A stretch of DNA of 64,000 nt from Chelydra serpentina (Eukaryota > Chordata > Testudines > Chelydridae), in the NCBI GenBank assembly GCA_037349315.1, contig JBAIAC010000024.1:39963501-40027500 (forward strand), given 5' to 3'. Each line of letters begins with the position of its first letter. The stretch's first letter is position 1. A program made the position numbers and the translations under genes. Of the stretch, positions 17,248 through 30,071 are shown in pieces. The notes beneath the pieces are model-generated. The model did no database searches, was not told where the DNA came from, and worked only from the letters and a program-made list of their open reading frames with translations.

Positions 17248-19267
17248 CTGGGCACGGCAGCACAGATTTAGCTCGGAGAGGGGGCGAGCGGCGTCCACCC
17301 CCCACTCCGGCCGGTGCCCTGCGCGCCCCGCGGCTGCCCACACCTAGCGCTGCCCCCAGCCCGCTAGCGCCGCGCGCGTGGGGCGGTGGGGCTCGGCGCG
17401 CGCCAGGGGGCAGCCAGGGAGCCCGCGGCGCTGCTCGGGCGGAGAGCGGCAGCAGCCAGGCTGAGCGCCAGCCCCGGGAGCGGCGCTGCGGCTGGGCTGG
17501 TGCGCGGCTGGCCGGGTTCCCCGCCCCCCTTCTTCTCCTCCCCCCGGCCCGGCAGGGGCTCCCTCCAGCCGCGGCTCTCGCCCGGTCACAAGTGTGGAGT
17601 TGCGAAGTTCAGACCTTGCGGTCCTGCCTTGTTTACGCCACATGCACCGAGAAGAGGCACTTCCCAGCCGGCCGGGGGAGGGGGGCTGGGGAGATAGCGA
17701 GTGTGAGGGCTCTGGGGGGGGGCTGACACTGCCGCTCCAGCCAATGAGGAAGAGGCACAATCAGCAACAACCCTTCCCCCTCCTCTAAAGCCCCCCCCCG
17801 CAGTTACAGTTGTTAAATCATCATGATATTACAGTGCTAGTAAAACAGGCACGGGCCGCCTAAGGGAGCGAGGTGCACCAGCGAGCAGCTTGCAAACATC
17901 CCTAGCAAGCCAGGTGATCTCTGCATCCAGGGGAAATAAGACATGAAGGTGCCGTGCAAGGAAGGAGACGGGCAATGCATTATTCCTGCTCCGTGGAAGG
18001 CAGGGCTAAGGGTTCTTTAGTCATCGCAGGCTGTTTCCTAACAGTGCAGCTGCAGCCGTGCTCTTGCCTTACACTCACCCCCTGTGCACGCACAATGGCT
18101 GGGTGAATGTGCAGCAGGGCTGATGAGAGGCGTTCTTGTATATCCCATTTTCACCCATCAGGGCTATCCCCCGCCCCCCAACAGCGACAGCTGGAGTTGA
18201 ACTCTCTCCAGTAGAGAGTACGTTGTCTCACAGGGTCCTAGGCTCGCCGTCTGTACATGGTGGTCTCAGGTGGGAAGCTATCACTCTCCCCCCCCACACA
18301 CTATTATAAAGGAATTGTATATCTTTGCAAACACTACCTTGATCCCCCTTGTTTACATTTCCTTCTCACAGTCACAGTCCGATGGAGACCTAATGGAGGT
18401 ACGGTTGGGTTTTCTGTGTCAATTCCACACAGAATTTCTAGCATCTTGTGAGATGTATCGAGAAGAGCTACATAACTTAAATAAAGCCCTAAAATGCCCT
18501 AAAAAGCAACCTGTTAAACAACAGCCAACCTGCTGACTAAAAGTGCAGTAAATGGCACCAACCTAAACGTTACCAAAAAGACCTCGTTCAAATAGTATTT
18601 TCTCAATGCTACAATATTTAATTCTCGGTGCCAGCTTTTGCAATCCCACAGTTATTGCAGCCATTCGCTGGACATTCTAGTGAATGGGAGTTCAAAGATT
18701 TTAATGTATTCTATTTGAGTAGCACGAGGAGCAGAAATATTTCAATCAAAAGTCACCGTCCACTAGTCGAGGTAACAATATTACCGTGATATTCGAATTA
18801 GTTGTATTACCATATACTTATTTTGTTGACATTAGATGAACAAGCATTATTCCCATCTTCAAAATAATCAAAACCTCCTATATCTGACAGTTAATATGAT
18901 TATTCTTCTATGGCTTGTTAATCATGTTCACGTTTATTTTAACAATATAAATATTTTGAAAATAAAAAAACTTTTGAACTGTAAGTAATACCTGCTATTG
19001 ACTACAATAGTGTAGGAAAATAAAGGTTCATGACTGTTAATACAGATTCTATAAAATGTAATTATTGCTCTAACTTTATTAAACACTTTTGATGACCAAG
19101 GTGCTGATAGAAAAGTGGCAAAAGACCATTTAAGAGCGATAACGGGCTCGGTTGTGCTCTGTGCTTAGTTAGTCTGAACTTTTCCTATCAAGCAGTTAAA
19201 AGTAAAAATCTAAACTTAATTTACTGGAGATCTGGATATCCCCAAACGCCAGTGTTACTGCAAAATG

Positions 19268-19296
19268 GGTCTTTCTTTCTCTTTCTTTCTTTCTCT
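19268..19296. repeat. TTTC-rich microsatellite
   Basis: Repeated CTTT units with one interruption, in NR5A2 intron 1. Confidence 0.85.
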
Positions 19297-20331
19297 GGGG
19301 TGGGTTAAATGTGGGGAGGGAATCAGACTTGTAAGTGTTGCAACTTAAAAATCTTGAAATAGCCAATTTGGAAAAAAAATCCTGCTCAATATTAACATGA
19401 TTTCCAAAACTTGAATTTTATCTTTCCAACTCTCTTGTGAACATGTTTTTAAAAATAAATAGCGGCGCGGCTATCTTATTAGGGAGGGCTGTTTGAGTGA
19501 AAGATGCCTTCGTCTCAGGGGAGCGGACGGGTATGAGATGACACCATACAATCTTGGCATTTGTAGATATAGTGTTTACTTATTTTTTAAAACAGATAGA
19601 CTTTGCTTCTATAAAATGGTTGCGAGTTCAGGGTAAATGGGCTCAGCAGCAGTAATGCCATCAGAATAGAGGCAAAGGGTCACAAAACTGGATCTGAGGT
19701 GAGTTTCTTTCGGTTGGGCGATGGGTTAGAGGAGAACACTTTGGGCTCCCTGTCTCGGCAGTAGAGAGGAGCAGATCGAGCCCATGTAAGGGATAGAAAC
19801 ACAAAGGTGCTTTGGAAGAGCAGGTTTTAGACTGAGGATTCTGATTTGGAGACATGTAACAGAACAGGCTGAAGCTACTTCTTTCCCTACCTGGCCACTG
19901 GTTCCAAGGGGTACAAGGCTATCTATGTGTGTCCTATTTTAAAAGCACCTCGTTCTCTGTTAGAGAGATCTCTGCCCTGTCCCTCCCACCTCACCTCCCT
20001 GCAAGACATACATTATGAAAGGCATAGCCTATGACAGTATTTACAACAGACCTTGGAAAGTTAGATTAATACGTATATACAGCTCCTCAGTCCTACAGCT
20101 CTCTAAGGTTCCCTGGGCAAATAAGAAGGGCCGTTCTCTATCCCTCTCTGCCGCGTGTTGTTTGGGGGAAAGTGATTTCATGTTGTCCGATAAACTCGCA
20201 GCGAGACAATCCATTTAGTTTCTCTCGCTCTTTTATGGTGAGTAAAGAAGATCAACATTTTAGCCCACCAAGGCAAAAGCAGAAAAAGACCATGCCAACC
20301 AGGACAGTATAGCTCAGTCTCATAGCTCATC

Positions 20332-20404
20332 TAGGACCAGGTTATGCATTGAAGCCAATGGGAGTTTTGAGCGCTCAAATCTACTCGGGTTAAGATCGAG
20401 CCCT
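20332..20404. mobile_element. MITE-like fragment
   Basis: AGGACCAGGTTATGCATTGA followed by AGCCAATGGGAGTTTTGAGC and an end GATCGAGCCCT. This resembles the decayed CCATTGACTTCAATGGGAGT-centred elements elsewhere in the window. Confidence 0.35.
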
Positions 20405-23400
20405 TAATGTTCACATTTTCCCCATTTTCCCCAGTCTTCTTTCTGAAGATTCTGTCTATTGCTTCATCTATAGCTCTACCTCTAGTCCCCACAACCCCAT
20501 TACCCCTTATTTTGTTTAGGACAATTTCCCAGTGGTTTACTCCCACTCAGGTATAAACAGAATTCACCCTCTAGATGACTCTTTAGTACTGAAGTCTCTG
20601 TTTAACTAGTACTTGTGGAGTTAATGTTACAGGCAGTATCACTCCACAGGGGCCTGACTTGGAAGGAGTTCAAATGGTACATTGCGAAGCTACTCCAGGA
20701 GTTATTAGTGTCGATGAAAATACTTTGGAGTGGTTATTACACATGTACATTTCTCCGAAGTAACACTTTAGGGCAGTAACCATTATAAATGATACCTGCT
20801 CCCTCGTGGCTACGTTTAATTTAACATGGAGCTTTAGCTCTCACAATTGCCTTGAGCAGCCTTAATTACCCTCTCTCTAATCCCTTCGCTATTCCTTACC
20901 AAGTTCTCCAAACTTTTTTATGTGACTTCTCTCCTGAGTTTGCCTGGCTTGTTCTGATGTAGCCTGAAGGTCTTGATTGACGCGTGTAATTATAATAATA
21001 AAAGATGATGGCTTGGGGAGCCTCTAGCAGCCTTGATTAGTGCAAGGAGCACAGCCCTGGAATATTTATGTTTTCCATTTAAATGTATGTACAATTCCAT
21101 TAAAAACACCGGTTGATGATTTATGTATTTATTTGTTTGTTTATTTATTTTTGTTTTTAAATCGGGAACTTCCTCTGCTCCTTTTGTTCTCAGAGTGAGG
21201 GGTCCACGTCGTGGTATTTCAAGGCCAGTTCCAATTCTTGGGATCTTGAAAGAGGCCAAAAACTGGGCGCTCCTAAAGGCTTTCCAGCTAAGCAGGAACA
21301 TTTTGAACTTTGATGGGCGTTCCTGTGAGCAACAAATGCTAGGCTACCTTCTGCTTTGCGTAGGGTAAAGTGTCCCGCAGGGGAGAGGGTTTGCTGTATT
21401 TGACCACAAAGGCAGGCAGCGCTAGCAGAAGAAAACCCTTGAAAAGTGTGCAAAGGGAACTTTCCCCCCCCAGATCCCATTGAGAAATAAATGAGAGCAA
21501 ATTGTAACTTTGCTGTTGGGAAGTCTATATCCAAAGCCACACCAAGAGTCCTCTTGCTTCTATAGTAATGTTTAGGGTGGAGAGAATTTGCACTCTCTTT
21601 TTTGCCTCTGCGAAAAGTTCACATTGCAAAGCTCAGCAGTGACTAACTGTGTCTGTAGATGGAAGGCAAAGAGCCACTATCGGCAGCCTGTCCATAGTCC
21701 ATTCACTGATACGTTCCCTCATAAAATACAGCAGAGGAGCCAGTATTTAGCTGCTCGTGTCACCTTCGGAGAGCATGAAATGCAAGGGATCTCTTTGCAA
21801 TGGGAGAAATGCTCTTCCTGAACAATTCATGCGCTTTATACCTCGTCTCCCCGACCACATGCGCACACATTTCTTTTTGTTGCTTGCTTTCTGTCAGTCA
21901 GAATGTGAAGCATACCCACGTCTCTCAGACAGAGAAAGGGAAGAGTGACATGAAGTCACTGCAAGTCCCTTGAGAGAAAGAGTTGGTTGTTTTTTTCCCA
22001 TTCGACTGGAAGTGTTGTATTTAATACCTTGGGACTGACGAGCTAGGGATTGTTAATGCTATAATCCAAATCTCGCAGAAGGAGGCGTTAGAAAGTAAAT
22101 TGCCCGGTCTAGAGAAGTGAAAACCAAAACCACACCTTTCTGATCCGAAGTAAAATTCAATGCACAGTGAGTAAGGCTGTACGTCGCAGGTGATCAACCT
22201 TTTCAAAGGTCTATTACATTTACGAGCTTGAGTGATTCACAACAGTTACCTTACTGGGGCTGTCGATCCCCTCTACTCCGAAATACAAACAACTATTTCG
22301 ACACAATCAATTATTGACTGCAGTGCTATTTTTAAAGAACAATAAAGCTTACTGCTGCACATTGGAACGCATCCATGCCTTATAAACACCTTGTAGCTTA
22401 GAGTGAAACATGCAGATATGTTATATGGCGACGAATAAACCTGGTCAGGTAAGTGGTAAAGTATCTCTGTGATTGTATATTTTTATTGCGAAATGAGTCA
22501 TCACCAGTAAGAAGTTGTAATGACTTCACCTCGTAGTAGTTGATGTACCTTCCAGCCCATGCGGGTGGGGACACGACACAATACCTAGCTGTTACCTGCT
22601 TAATTCTCTCACAAATCTCAATACAAATATTATGCAATAAGGTCACTTAAAATTATGTGGTTTAAAAGCAAATTTCACATTTGCAATGTATCGTTTGGGA
22701 GTAAAATATTCCCACCTTCAATAGTCATACAAAGACTCGAGTTTATAGTTTCCCACTAGCTTTAGGTTGCAATGTAACTTTCTTATAGCAAACAAACCGG
22801 GAGTAAGGATATTGAGGTTTAAAAGAGATGAGGGTGAGGTGTGTATATATGGCGGGGGAGTGGACGTTTAGGATGGGACAAAGTGGTTGTAACTCTGCAA
22901 TCCAATCCGAAATTAAACAATGACAACCTTTGGTACATTTTATTATGTGAACAACACGTGCCCAAAGGTTGCATGAGGAATTTACTGAACTAACAGCATC
23001 AGTAGAAAACTGCAGTCTATTCCAGGCTGCAATTTTCACCCAATCCCATTAGGCCACCTTGAGATCCAAACTTTCAGGCTGAAATAGTGTTGGGATTTTT
23101 TTTCCTTGCAATTCACTGTTTGCCTTTCAGATGGAAAAATTGATCTAATGCTGAAGGATTAGATACAACTCAGACCTGTTGCCATTAACAGTCGAGGGGG
23201 AGGGGAGGAGGAGAGAGGATTTGTTCAGCTTTGATAATTTTTTTAAGTTGAGAAAAGTTTTAGTTTTTACCATATAGACAAAGAGGAGGTGAATCCAAAG
23301 GAAGCCCCCCCATCAGTAACCCCTTACACAAACAAATAGACATTTCTCATGGTATGCCAAGGGTTATCTAGGACGGTAAATACTACTCATGTGAGTAAGG

Positions 23401-23820
23401 ATTTGCAAGATCGGAGCTTTAGCTTTTACTACTTTATTTTATTAACGTTTGTCTAGTTTCTATTTATTAATTATAACATGTACCTACTTTTAGTGTTGCA
23501 AATATATAGCATGCTTACTGCAGTGTTATTTAAATCACTATGCTTTTCTAGTTAGGTTCCTTTGTCTATATTTCTGCTTCACTATTTGAGATTTGTTTAG
23601 ACCACTCTGTAAAAGGAAAGCTATAGCTTGTAGTACACATACAGCTACATCATCAGTTTTTATTAAAAAAGTAAGAATTGTATTAGAACTAAACCCAAGT
23701 CTCTATATCATAAGAGATAACTGATTTCTATGCTGTACAAACAGATTTTTAAAAAATCTTATTATTTCTGGGACAAGTAACCTTGATTCAATAGCAAAAA
23801 AAGTTTTCTTGGTTCTCCTT

Positions 23821-23834
23821 CCCCCCCCCCCCCC
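23821..23834. repeat. poly-C tract
   Basis: Fourteen consecutive C in an AT-rich part of NR5A2 intron 1. Simple-sequence feature only. Confidence 0.9.
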
Positions 23835-25788
23835 ATACCAGTTATGTGCTGAAGCTTGCAAAACTTTATTTAAATAACTCATCTTTATAATTAATATAGT
23901 TTATGCTTTTACATCTATATATCAATACTTCATATTTAATTTCTCTCACACAAATAGACATAAAATAAACCTTTAAAATTTATACTTGAGAAATATATTA
24001 TAATTATTCCCCCACCCATGGTGACCATTATAACAGATTCTCCCCCTTCACTCTATATAAGGAAAAGTTTAAGAGCTGATTCCTAACTTACCCACATGGC
24101 CAGGTGCCTGGTAGAGATCTGTGAACATTGCAATCCTTTCCTCTAAAGGCATCATCTCTGTTACTTTGTCTCAGCTATTCTGGAATCTAGAATCAGACTG
24201 AATGCATGTGTAATGTGTATTTAGGTGTAAATGTGTTAATGCTTGAAACACTAGATTTGGCAAGTTTAATATAATGTCTAATTACTCCATTACATCAAAA
24301 TGAAAAATAAGTTTAGTATTTAGTCAATCAGGAGCCAAATTTCCAAAAGTATCTTGAGACGAGATTGACATAATACATTTAAAAACAACAGACTCAAAAA
24401 CTCACTGTTGTAAACAAATACAGAATTTAACTTGTGTCCTGACAGTATCGGGGCATGCCCTGAATCAGGCAAAACTACATTTGTTAGTGGAAACTTTGCC
24501 TGAGTAAGAAATGAAGGAGGGGCCCCTATTTTGAAAAAGTACTGTGAAACTTGAGTTTACAGCTATCTGCGATTGCTGAGATACTCATCCAAACTTCTCA
24601 ATAAACCTAATTTCCCACTATATTTATCCATAGTACAAAAGACACACACATATCAATGTTCAACTTTTTAATATAATCTTGCTGCTTTGTTAGTCAATTA
24701 ATATTGCACCATTCACTGGAAACTATACCTTATCAGTTACCTCAGTAAACCCTAAAAATATATATATTTAAATATATGTATTTAATACATATAATATAAT
24801 ATAGTATAAAATATAAACATTGTCTCAGGGTATACAGAAAATTAGGATGGCAGTAAATATTATGCAAATTGGAAAAATGTATAGGTAAAAGTAACAAGCA
24901 GATTATTTTTTCCTTCCACTTAACTAGTTTTTCAAGTTAATGGCATGTTAAATAATCATAACTAAAGTGTCTACAAATTGTATACTGGTTATCTGAGGAA
25001 CCCTGAGACAAAAGGCTGAGTAAAGAAAAGTAAAACCATTAAAAATTTGGAGCCCTGGATGAATATTTTCCAAAGTCCATTTAATGATGTGGTCTGATCC
25101 CGTGAATGCTGAGCACCATCAGCTCTCACTGAATCTCAGTTGCCTACCATGACCTTTGTTGGGGTGCGGGGGAGGAAAAGATAAAAGGCAGGAAGTCAGG
25201 AAAAACGAGGGGCCTGCTTATGTTCCAGGGTCTATTCACCTTTTAAGGGCAAGATAGAACTTCCATAGAAATCAATAGAAAGTCTCCCACTGGGAGTTGG
25301 ATCGGGCCCTTAATGCTAAGTAAAAGCTAGGTTTTGATTTAATCACCCATATTCATTCCTGATCCAATTCTAGTAACTGATTTACACAAAATATAAATTT
25401 GACTAAATGGACAAAGTACATACATGGGTGCTATGAATGGTGGTGTGAATTACATGTTGTTCATCAGTTGGCCAGAAACTGGATGTGAATGGCAAAATAT
25501 TGCAATTTTTATTGTTGAGTGAGTGTACAAAGTGAATGCATTCTTTGAAGACCAAAATCAGCTGTGGTTTTAAGAAGGGGATATGCCCATTGAAGTCAAT
25601 TTCCCTTATTCTCCTCTCACACAAGTATAAACTAGAAATAATTCCACTGAAGTTAATGGAAATACACTGCTGTAAAACTGAAACAACAGACATCAGAATT
25701 CAGTCCACTTGGTGCCTGTTATGCCAAGGGTGAATGAGGCCCTGGGAGTAAGTTAAAATAGGCCAGAGTGATTTATCTTTAAAAATTC

Positions 25789-25895
25789 TGGATCTGATTC
25801 TGTTCTTGCTTATACTGGTTTTACACCAATGTAATTAATTTAACTTCAGTAGAGTTATTCCTGGTTTACATTGGTGCAAGTGAGAGTAGAATCTA
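25789..25895. mobile_element. MITE-like palindromic element
   Basis: Begins GGATCTGATTCTGTTCTTGC and ends GTGCAAGTGAGAGTAGAATC. Inner TTTTACACCAATGTAA is answered by TTTACATTGGTGCAAG. A second copy with the same layout lies about 130 bases away (26023-26129). Confidence 0.5.
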
Positions 25896-26022
25896 TTTAG
25901 TTTACTTCCACACCACTTCCAAATAATAGCGTGCAAGTTACACACAGATCTATTGAGTGAATACTAAATTGGTACAAGATTACAGTGCTTTGCCACTTAC
26001 ATTCTTTTATGATGACTTGACA

Positions 26023-26129
26023 TCTAGATTCTGTTCTCATTTGTACTGCCATAAACTGGAGCAACTCCATGTACTTTAATTGCATTACTCCAGGTTTACA
26101 CCAATATAAGTGACAGCAAAATCTGGCCT
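26023..26129. mobile_element. MITE-like palindromic element
   Basis: Begins TCTAGATTCTGTTCTCATTT and ends TATAAGTGACAGCAAAATCT then GGCCT, with a GTTTACACCAATATAAGTGA arm. It has the same layout as the copies at 25789-25895 and 26914-27020. Confidence 0.5.
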
Positions 26130-26454
26130 AGTGCATTGATCACCACTGAATTTAGGCCAGAGGCTCTCCTGGGAGTTACATGGGTTTTTTCCAGGCTGCA
26201 TTTGTCTGAATTTGACCCAGTGTCTCAGAGATGCACTGCACATAATATAGTCACTTTGAAAGTTCATGTCATCAGTGGAGCTATACTAATTTACACCACC
26301 CAAGGATATGGGCCCTATATAAACAAAATATAAGTGAATAAGGTATTCTGCAGCATCATTATATTTCTGTAAGGGATGTACTTTTTGCAGCTGCCACTTG
26401 ATGAACAGGCAGCTTAAACTGAGTTGGGGGTAAACGCGATACATGCTAATATAT

Positions 26455-26560
26455 TATTAATGATTATTGTTACTGTTGTTATAGAACCTAGCAGCCCTAG
26501 TGATGGAATAGGACTCCATTGTGCTAGCTGCTGTACTTCTCTTTATGATATGGCCTTACT
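26455..26560 (-). mobile_element. CORE/MIR-like SINE 3' end, reversed
   Basis: ATTATTAATGATTATTGTTA followed by AGAACCTAGCAGCCCTAGTG and ATTGTGCTAGCTGCTGTACT. This is the reverse complement of the SINE tail that appears in plus orientation near 39,530 (GTTTGTACAGCACCC ... CTACTGTAATACAAA). Confidence 0.55.
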
Positions 26561-26890
26561 TGGTTAGAACCTTCACCGGACTGACCATTCTCTTTCATTT
26601 CCCCTACTCCTGAGATGCACTCAATGATTTATTATACTAAAGTTTTAAGAAAAGAAGACAGACGTGCTATATCATACTCTGAGCCACATTGTACAGTTCT
26701 TGCCAGTACTCTGGCAAAAATCACACTAATGTCTTGGGAGTTAGGCTAACTTGAGTAGGGGCTGTAGGATTTGGCCCTATTATAGTTATTTACAATGCAT
26801 TTGATATTTAAATTGTTCAGCGACAGGGCCATATTTTATTCCCACTTAAACTAGTATACATTTGGCCTATAAACTGTAGAAGTACACACT

Positions 26891-26912
26891 ACACACACAC
26901 ACACACACACAC
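26891..26912. repeat. CA microsatellite
   Basis: Eleven uninterrupted AC units immediately before a MITE-like element. Confidence 0.9.
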
Positions 26913-26913
26913 G

Positions 26914-27020
26914 CTGGATCTGGTTCTGATCTCATGTTGGTTTTACATTGAGGTCATTAACCCAATTTAGGACAGTGGAGTTCTGGTTTAAGTCTCTCTG
27001 AACGAGATCAGAATCAGACC
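26914..27020. mobile_element. MITE-like palindromic element
   Basis: Starts CTGGATCTGGTTCTGATCTC and ends CGAGATCAGAATCAGACC. The outer GTTCTGATCTC and GAGATCAGAATC are inverted copies. It is the third nearby member of the family at 25789 and 26023. Confidence 0.5.
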
Positions 27021-27784
27021 GTCTCTCTCTTTTAATATTTTCCTCTATTAACTCTCTTATTTTTCTTGAGCTTGTAGAACTGTTGTTTAAAGGAACACAG
27101 GCATACCTACACAGTAGCAGTTTGGGTTGATCCTTTCTCTGCTAAACATGTCCAGGAGCAGTAGTCTTTAGATGGACCTAAGTTCATCCAGTTTACCTCT
27201 TGTGATGCCTTTAGCCTCATTCCAACCTGAGAACATCTGCCTAAAAATCTCCCAAATGGTCCCGAGACAAGTGGGTCAGAAAGTGCTACATTTGGAACAC
27301 ACATGGAGTCCTTGGGCCAGAGCCCGCCCTCAATAAATCTGGAGTAACCCCTCTGAAGAAATGAGAGCAGCATGTGGCCCATCATCCCAGTGGAACACAC
27401 AATTTAGAAAGAGCTGATTTGACTCAGTAGAAATTTCCTGAAGCAGAGAGGACCACAAGGTGCCTCTCACACCGCCGTAGCTGAGCAATGAAAAGCAATG
27501 GATTGAGACCCCCAACTGGCCTGGGAAGAGAATGAAACCCACGTTGTTGTGCTGAGCAGCCTGTGGTTTGGATAGAGAAAGAAAAGGGGCTGCTAGAGTC
27601 TGGGAAGATGCACCCAGGAGATTAGTGGAGATCCTTCCGCTAGTCAAAGCGATCTCAGGGGAATAGGCCCCCCCACAGTCCATGGACCTATTCACCATGT
27701 CACTGGGGCATTTTACTCTTTGGCTAGTATATAGAGACGCTGACCCACACAACCTGCCGCTTTGCAGTTGAAAGGAGAGACAGT

Positions 27785-28110
27785 CACGCTCTCAGAAGTA
27801 ACCGGTGCCAGGCCAAGTTTAAACACCAGCGCTTAGGCGCCGAAGATGATTGTTTCGGCGGTTCATGGAGAGCGGAACAAGCTGACAAACCCAGTAGCCA
27901 CCATCCATTCGCGGAAAGATGGACCCACGAGAATGGGCGATCGAAGCGAGAGGAAAAGCCTCCCCCCGCCCCCGCCGCAGAACTGGAGCCCGGCCCGGGA
28001 ACGATTCTGGAGTCACCGAGCGCTGGCTGGCTGACATACCTCGGGAAGCAGAGCTAAATTCTTCCGCGGGGTTCAGTGAAAGGAAAAGCAGCGGCCCCTC
28101 CCAAGAGATG
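27785..28110. promoter_or_regulatory. second, smaller CpG island in intron 1
   Basis: About 26 CpG dinucleotides occur in some 300 bases, close to the number expected without CpG depletion. It lies 1.6-1.9 kb downstream of coding exon 1. On the minus strand, CCCGAG|GTATGT near 28039-28034 resembles a splice donor, so a non-coding first exon in the NR5A2 direction is possible. Scattered CpGs continue to about 28,640. I see no recognisable coding sequence. Confidence 0.45.
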
Positions 28111-29630
28111 AAGATCATGTTTCAACTGCATTTCCTCGTCTTCAGACTGTCTGCAAACTAGGATCTCAAAGCCATTCCCCAGCCCCCTAGCACCACCCGC
28201 TAAAGAGGTCCCTCAGACCCCTCCGCTCCCAGCGTGCAGGGCATCGAGGGGTAGAGGTCTCCACCCCGAAGGCTTTCCATCAGGCGTGAACCATCTTTCA
28301 AGGGCACGGGTTATAATTAGCCCTGGTAAAAGTCCAGCCTCAAATTCGCTCCTGCCATAGTTCTCCCAAAGCCAAGCCCCAGAAGTGAAACACAACATCA
28401 GTATATTTAAACATTGCCTGGGGCTGAGAAACCTTCTGCCTGGTGCTGCGCTCAGCTACGGTGTCGTACTCACCCGCTAACTTTTACGCGAGCCCTGGTT
28501 TGAGCATCTATATACAATCCAGGCGGCGCAGCTGGAGACCCTTTGCAAGCAAATCCCGGACTGTCAATTGAACAACGATCAACACCTGGCTAGCTCAAGG
28601 CACAGAAAGGAGACGGCTCAGGCCACGGGACACAAACGGGATTTGGAAAACTATTTAAAAGTAAAATTCCTCCACCTCCAAGCCTGGCACCATCACATCC
28701 CGGTCTAACCCCAGCACTAGAGTAATTATCTGCTGTTCTGTCTGTGCACTTCATGCTTTTCTAGATATAATTTGTATGAACTCCCGTGGAACGAATAAGC
28801 AGAATAATTCGAGATTTGGCATTTTTACGAAGGTCGAAGTGAAATATAAATGAAAGGGAAAAACTACAGAGAGAGAATTTTAGAGAGAATCTACAAGGCT
28901 TAAAACACAGAAGCATAACCCCCCTAAAACAGTCAAAAACACGCCAGAGAAACAACATCAAGAACAAGACACACCATGCAACATTCAGTAAGAGCCTGAA
29001 TGCAGTAAAATAAATGCCTTCCAGTTTTTCAGTGTAGTGGAGTTGGTGATTCCAGAGGCTATCTGAATGCACTTGAGCTTTATAAAGATACTTTAAAATA
29101 TTAAATGCATTGTCTTATTTACAGCCCTGCTCACACTCAATGAATATTTAACTTCATTTGTACAGCATCTAAATAAATATGTATTAGATGGCTGTATGAA
29201 AAGACTAGAAAATGCTTCTGAGGTTTTATTGACTTCAAATCATGCAATAGGCTTAGGCCTGATTTTTATGTATTTATGCCTTTTATATATTTAATGACAA
29301 TTGCACAAGTATTAGTAATTGTAACAAATAATTACATTAACTATGTTATGCCATATCTCTTTTAGACTAGAGTGATGACAGATTATGTATTTAGTGATTA
29401 TAGTATACCGGGAGAAGAGAGAGCTATTCAGTTAAATCATCAGCTGTTTATTTAACATTTGAAACAGGGATTTTAATGCATTCATATTCTTGCTGATAAA
29501 ATCAAAGGGCAAATTAAACAGTTGTTTAGTTATCCCATAATGATGATTTTCAATTTGGCATGGATGATAAGGCTCAAGGTTAACAGATTTAAGCAGAGTT
29601 ACCATAACAGTTAGAAAAGCTTTTACTTAC

Positions 29631-29694
29631 CAACTGGTGTAAGTCCATGTTTTATAGATTCCTGTATGTTGCCAGTGTCAGAACTAGAAGACAT
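29631..29694 (-). CDS. NR5A2: NR5A2 coding exon 1 (long-isoform N-terminus)
   Basis: Encodes the first 21 residues, beginning MSSSSDTGN and ending HGLTPV, plus one base of codon 22. This closely resembles the start of the long human LRH-1 isoform (MSSNSDTGD...HGLTPI, as recalled). The start codon is at 29694-29692. The exon is followed by a consensus donor, G|GTAAGT, at 29630. The final G joins GT of exon 2 to make Gly22, so the phase is 1. The exon is too short to show in an ordinary ORF scan and was found by looking for this peptide upstream of exon 2. Upstream DNA carries a cluster of liver/endoderm-type transcription-factor motifs. The 5' untranslated length is not determined. Confidence 0.93.
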
Positions 29695-29776
29695 TATTAG
29701 GTATAAATATACAGTGTCCTTGAGTATAGGGTGTACAGCATTGAGTTTGGCAAAAGGTGTGGCTTGTAAACTTTTC

Positions 29777-29785
29777 TGGCCTTGA
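29777..29785 (-). promoter_or_regulatory. consensus NR5A (LRH-1/SF-1) response element
   Basis: The minus strand reads TCAAGGCCA, a full match to YCAAGGYCR, the monomer site of NR5A receptors. It lies 83-91 bases upstream of the NR5A2 start codon, so it could allow NR5A2 to act on its own promoter. A 9-mer of this degeneracy occurs by chance every few tens of kilobases, so its position matters more than its sequence. Confidence 0.5.
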
Positions 29786-30071
29786 GACCCAGGCTACAAT
29801 AACCTTCAGTGAAAGTCAGCAGGATGAACAACAACAACAAAAATCCAAGAATTCAGAAAATAGCAAGTATGTCTTTCAATGGACTCTGTACTTTTTCCAA
29901 CATTAGTGGCCTGCCCTAAACCATGTATCCCATTTCATGATATTCGCTAATCAGAAGAATTGAAACTTGTGATAGGTTCCGCATGGTCACATGACTCTGT
30001 ACAGGTTGATAAGAGGACTTTGTTATAAAGTGACAGCAAAAGAGATAAGAATTCTTGTCAGATAATGCCAG

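Larger units (their letters stand above)
17248..29630 (-). other. NR5A2: NR5A2 intron 1
   Basis: An intron of 12,383 bases containing the probable internal promoter (to about 17,790) and a second CpG island (27,785-28,110). The block from about 17.8 to 25 kb has few recognisable repeats apart from simple tracts (TTTC-rich 19268-19296, a C-run of 14 at 23821). Between 25.2 and 27.1 kb are several MITE-like fragments, a reversed CORE-SINE tail and a CA microsatellite. No coding sequence was recognised. Confidence 0.85.

Noticed and set aside
17248..17341. Upstream in-frame extension of exon 2 as coding sequence
   Set aside because: The frame is open but starts only at GTG, lacks ATG, and a good acceptor at 17252-17248 joins exon 1 in frame to a known LRH-1 N-terminus.
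28470..28516. Alternative first exon with TATATAG and a GTGAGT donor
   Set aside because: The TATA-like motif and the donor are only about 40 bases apart, leaving an exon of about 10 bases, so they are unlikely to work together.
29702..29713. TATA box just before the NR5A2 ATG
   Set aside because: TATATTTATA lies only about 8-18 bases from the start codon, too close to serve this ATG as a core promoter.
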